From an uncultured Burkholderiales bacterium (GTDB lineage: Bacteria > Pseudomonadota > Gammaproteobacteria > Burkholderiales > Burkholderiaceae): 7,093 nt of DNA. The notes under the pieces were generated by a model. The model was not told where the DNA came from. It made no database searches and saw nothing but the letters and a program-made list of their open reading frames with translations. This document shows positions 4,802 through 7,093 of the stretch, one piece after another. Both the position numbers and the translations under genes were made by a program. The DNA lies in contig CAIMWY010000334.1 in NCBI GenBank assembly GCA_903845315.1, forward strand, positions 1 through 7,093. Direction: 5' to 3'. Position 1 is the stretch's first letter; each line of letters starts with the position of its first letter.

Positions 4802-6880
4802 ATGAGTTTGTTTTTTGAACGCAGCTTGGTCGCTGCAGCTGCTTGTGGCAGCTTGTCAGTGGTTTGGGCGCAATCGGTGGGCGCGTCAGCCGACGCCCTG
4901 ACCACACAGCTGCAAGAAGTCACCATCACCGCCCAACCCCTCAACAACGCCAGCGTGTCAGTGCCCGCACAACAACTCTCGGGCTCGGCACTGGCGCAAC
5001 GCCTAGGCAGCACCTTGGGTGAAACGCTGGACAACTTGCCGGGCATTGCCAACAGCTCGTTCGGCCCCAATGTGGGCCGACCTGTGATTCGGGGCTTGGA
5101 CGGGGACCGCATTCGCATCTTGCAAAACAGTGGCGCGAACATGGACGTGTCGGGCTTGAGCTTTGACCATGCCGTTGCGCTGGATCCGCTCACCACCGAG
5201 CGCATCGAGGTGCTGCGTGGCCCCGCCACCTTGTTGTATGGCGGCAGTGCCATCGGGGGCGTGGTGAATGTGATCGACAACCGCATTGCCCGTGAGCGCA
5301 CGTTTGACGCCCATGGCGGCGTGCTGGGCAAGGCCGAACTGCGCGCTGGTGGCGCTGCGCAAGAGCGCAGCAGTGGGGCCTTGGTCGAGGCAGGAAACGA
5401 CAAATTTGTGCTGCATGTGGATGCCATGGACCGCAGCACCCGCAACCTGTCAGTGCCCAAGCGCATGGACTGCACCGTCAATGGCGTGACCACCACGCAG
5501 CGGCGGGTGTGCAACTCGGCCAGCGATGCGCAAGGCTCGGCCGTTGGGGGCACCTTGTTGTTTGACCGGGGGTACTTGGGGTTGTCGGCCAGTGAGTACC
5601 GCAGCACCTACGGCACAGTGGCTGAGCCGGATGTGACCATTGGCATGCTGCGCCGCCACCAGGTGATGGAAGGGGCATGGCGCGATGCGGCAGGCCTGCT
5701 GCAAGCGCTGAAGTTTCAATGGGGCCACACCAGCTACAGCCACACCGAATACCTGGGTTCTGACACCGGAACGCGCTTTGACAATGGCGGGCACGAGCTG
5801 CGCCTAGAGGCCACACCCTATGCCCAACGCTGGGCCAACGGCATGCAGTTGCAAGGCGTGGTGGGTGTGCAGCGCGAAGGCAACCAGTTGACCGTGCAGG
5901 GTGACGAGGCCTTTGTGCCGCCCAGCCGCACCGTGAGTAACGCGGTGTTCACCCACCAAGTATTGAGCACCGACTGGGGACAGCTCAGTGCGGGCGCACG
6001 CGCCGAGTCCGTGAGCGTATACAACCAAGCCACTGGATTGGACAAACGATTTAGCCCCTTCAGTGTGGCGGTAGGCGGCATGCGCAATCTGCGCCAAGGT
6101 GAAGCGCAAAACGGTTGGCAACTCAGCAGCCACCTGAGTTGGAGCCAGCGCGCCCCCAAAGACTACGAACTGTTTGCCAACGGCCCGCATGCGGCAACCG
6201 GCACATTCGAGGTGGGCAACGCCAACAGCGCGATAGAGCGGGCCACGCAAGTTGATCTTGGGGGCGAGTGGAAGAACGGGCCGCACAAAGCCTCGGTGAC
6301 GGGGTTTGTGTCGGACTTTGCCAATTACTTGTCGTTGCAAGCAACCGGCAGCAATGATGCCACATACGGTTTGCCCATCTATGCCTTTGAAGGGGTGCGT
6401 GCGCGTCTGGTGGGGATGGAGTCCAGCGCCACGCTGCGCATGGTGGGGGGCAGTCAGGCCTTATGGAGCGCCGATGCCAGCCGAGGTGCCATGGATTTGG
6501 CCCTGCGTGCCGACTTTGTGCGTGCCGATGACTTGACGCACAACCGCCCCATGCCGCGCATCGCGCCCATGCGTGTAGGCGCGGACTGGGTTTGGGCAGA
6601 TCAGGCTTGGGGTGCGCGCTTTGGCTTCACACATGCAGGCACCCAAACCCGCGTGTCTCAGGCGGGCGACGTCACCACAGCGGGCTACACCTTGTGGAAT
6701 GCGGGGGTGAACTACCAAACTCGCGCTGCAGGCACGCGCTGGATGCTGTTTGCCAAGCTCGACAACCTGACCAACCAACTGGCCTATTCGTCTACCTCGG
6801 TGCTCACGCAGACCATGGGCAGCAACGCCCCGCCTTTGGCCGGGCGCAGTGTGAAGCTGGGCTTGCAAGCTAGCTTTTGA
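4802..6880 (+). CDS. TonB-dependent outer-membrane receptor, ZnuD-like family
   Basis: This 692-residue outer-membrane receptor should import a metal or small ligand using TonB-ExbBD energy. The chosen ATG gives a signal peptide with probable cleavage after VWA (residue 23); the open frame extends upstream to 4589, but that leader is Cys/Phe-rich and has no signal character. A GTG at 4787 is also in frame. A TonB-box-like LQEVTITAQ follows at 37-45. The plug contains LGETLDNLPGIANSSFGPNV, RPVIRGLDGDRIRIL, FDHAVALDP and IEVLRGPATLLYGGSAIGGV. The barrel has DYELFANGPHAATGTFEVGN and FAKLDNLTNQ, and ends in Phe as barrels recognised by BAM do. These blocks closely resemble Neisseria ZnuD (ELYAHGKHVATNTFEVGN and so on, recalled from memory). 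Its His/Cys-rich loop is absent: after SASEYRSTYG the chain runs straight to TVAEPDVTIGM. The only mature cysteines, 224 and 237, may form a disulfide in a surface loop. The family is confident; the substrate is open. Confidence 0.93.
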   Translation: MSLFFERSLVAAAACGSLSVVWAQSVGASADALTTQLQEVTITAQPLNNASVSVPAQQLSGSALAQRLGSTLGETLDNLPGIANSSFGPNVGRPVIRGLDGDRIRILQNSGANMDVSGLSFDHAVALDPLTTERIEVLRGPATLLYGGSAIGGVVNVIDNRIARERTFDAHGGVLGKAELRAGGAAQERSSGALVEAGNDKFVLHVDAMDRSTRNLSVPKRMDCTVNGVTTTQRRVCNSASDAQGSAVGGTLLFDRGYLGLSASEYRSTYGTVAEPDVTIGMLRRHQVMEGAWRDAAGLLQALKFQWGHTSYSHTEYLGSDTGTRFDNGGHELRLEATPYAQRWANGMQLQGVVGVQREGNQLTVQGDEAFVPPSRTVSNAVFTHQVLSTDWGQLSAGARAESVSVYNQATGLDKRFSPFSVAVGGMRNLRQGEAQNGWQLSSHLSWSQRAPKDYELFANGPHAATGTFEVGNANSAIERATQVDLGGEWKNGPHKASVTGFVSDFANYLSLQATGSNDATYGLPIYAFEGVRARLVGMESSATLRMVGGSQALWSADASRGAMDLALRADFVRADDLTHNRPMPRIAPMRVGADWVWADQAWGARFGFTHAGTQTRVSQAGDVTTAGYTLWNAGVNYQTRAAGTRWMLFAKLDNLTNQLAYSSTSVLTQTMGSNAPPLAGRSVKLGLQASF

Positions 6881-6906
6881 GTGCGCGGGCTCACCTGCGC
6901 CAGCGC

Positions 6907-6941
6907 AAGCGGCAAATCAACGCAAGCGCGCTAAGCCGCTT
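6907..6941. terminator. Weak inverted repeat between convergent genes, possible bidirectional terminator
   Basis: AAGCGGC (6907-6913) is complementary to GCCGCTT (6935-6941) around a 21-base loop that contains the self-complementary AGCGCGCT. It lies between the receptor stop (6880) and the pdxH stop (6941-6943), where two transcripts converge. There is no T-tract on either side and the loop is long, so this is only a placeholder; the 60-base gap shows no better signal. Confidence 0.2.
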
Positions 6942-7093
6942 TAAGGCGCTAAACGCTCGCGCACCCAAGTGCCGGGGTCTTTGCTGCTGGCGCCAGCGGC
7001 TGGGTTGAGCCGGTAGCGCAGGCGGTCATGCAAACGGCTTTTGCGGCCTTGCCAAAACTCCCACTGGTCGGGCACCAAGCGGTAGCCGCCCCA
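6941..7093 (-). CDS. pdxH: Pyridoxamine 5'-phosphate oxidase, C-terminal 50 residues (runs off right edge)
   Basis: The minus-strand frame entering at the right edge ends in TAA at 6941-6943 and encodes 50 residues, starting [16 protein letters not shown] and ending WVRERLAP. This is the highly conserved C-terminus of PdxH, the FMN enzyme that oxidises pyridoxine or pyridoxamine 5'-phosphate to pyridoxal 5'-phosphate (vitamin B6 salvage and synthesis). The WGGxR, EFWQG and RLHDR motifs, which contribute to the substrate and FMN pocket, and the terminal RLAP are all in place. Between them lies a short Ala/Ser insert ([12 protein letters not shown]) where length varies in the family. The gene is convergent with the receptor and unrelated to it in function. 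Confidence 0.93.
   Translation of the reverse strand, partial: WGGYRLVPDQWEFWQGRKSRLHDRLRYRLNPAAGASSKDPGTWVRERLAP

Noticed and set aside
4774..5607. 277-codon minus-strand frame, rich in Ser, Arg and Pro, inside the receptor gene
   Set aside because: It lies opposite the conserved plug domain and has the composition of an antisense frame.
6896..6907. TGCGC-CA-GCGCA inverted repeat after the receptor stop
   Set aside because: The two-base centre is too tight for a full stem and no T-run follows; a 4-bp hairpin is not meaningful in GC-rich DNA.

Overview
The window is dense, GC-rich bacterial chromosome (roughly 60% GC by eye). Codon use and protein content fit a betaproteobacterium, most likely of the Comamonadaceae (Limnohabitans/Rhodoferax/Acidovorax-type). 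That placement is inferred from the style of the proteins and their neighbours; no marker gene proves it. There is no sign of a mobile element, CRISPR array, tRNA or rRNA, and no gene-free stretch longer than about 70 bases.

Left third (1-2960, minus strand): a compact drug-efflux operon read right to left. A TetR/AcrR-type repressor (2217-2888) is followed after 2 bases by a periplasmic adaptor (membrane fusion) protein (1045-2214). After 7 more bases comes an RND inner-membrane pump (1037 to beyond the left edge). A dyad-symmetric operator candidate (2901-2914) overlaps the -10 element of a good-looking promoter just upstream of the repressor. This suggests the repressor controls its own operon and is released by a pump substrate. 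No outer-membrane channel gene is visible.

Middle (2961-4733): a two-membrane-segment YdcF/ElyC-type (DUF218) protein on the minus strand is divergent from msrA (peptide methionine sulfoxide reductase A) on the plus strand. Only 26 bases separate their start codons. That gap, both start codons and the first few codons of each gene form one 44-base near-perfect palindrome. A small, unassigned, DUF2946-like membrane protein overlaps the end of msrA by 8 bases.

Right (4734-7093): a TonB-dependent outer-membrane receptor resembling neisserial ZnuD lies on the plus strand. It is preceded by a hairpin in the 68-base gap and lacks the His-rich metal-capture loop of ZnuD. The last 153 bases are the C-terminal end of pdxH on the minus strand, convergent with the receptor.

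Functionally the window falls into an export module (repressor plus RND pump), an envelope protein of the DUF218 family, and a probable msrA - small membrane protein - receptor transcription unit. The last may link methionine-oxidation repair with metal or metallophore uptake. I see no wholly new system. The best candidates for a second look are the start-codon palindrome at 3738-3781, the loop-less ZnuD-like receptor with its small membrane-protein partner, and the hairpin ahead of the receptor.
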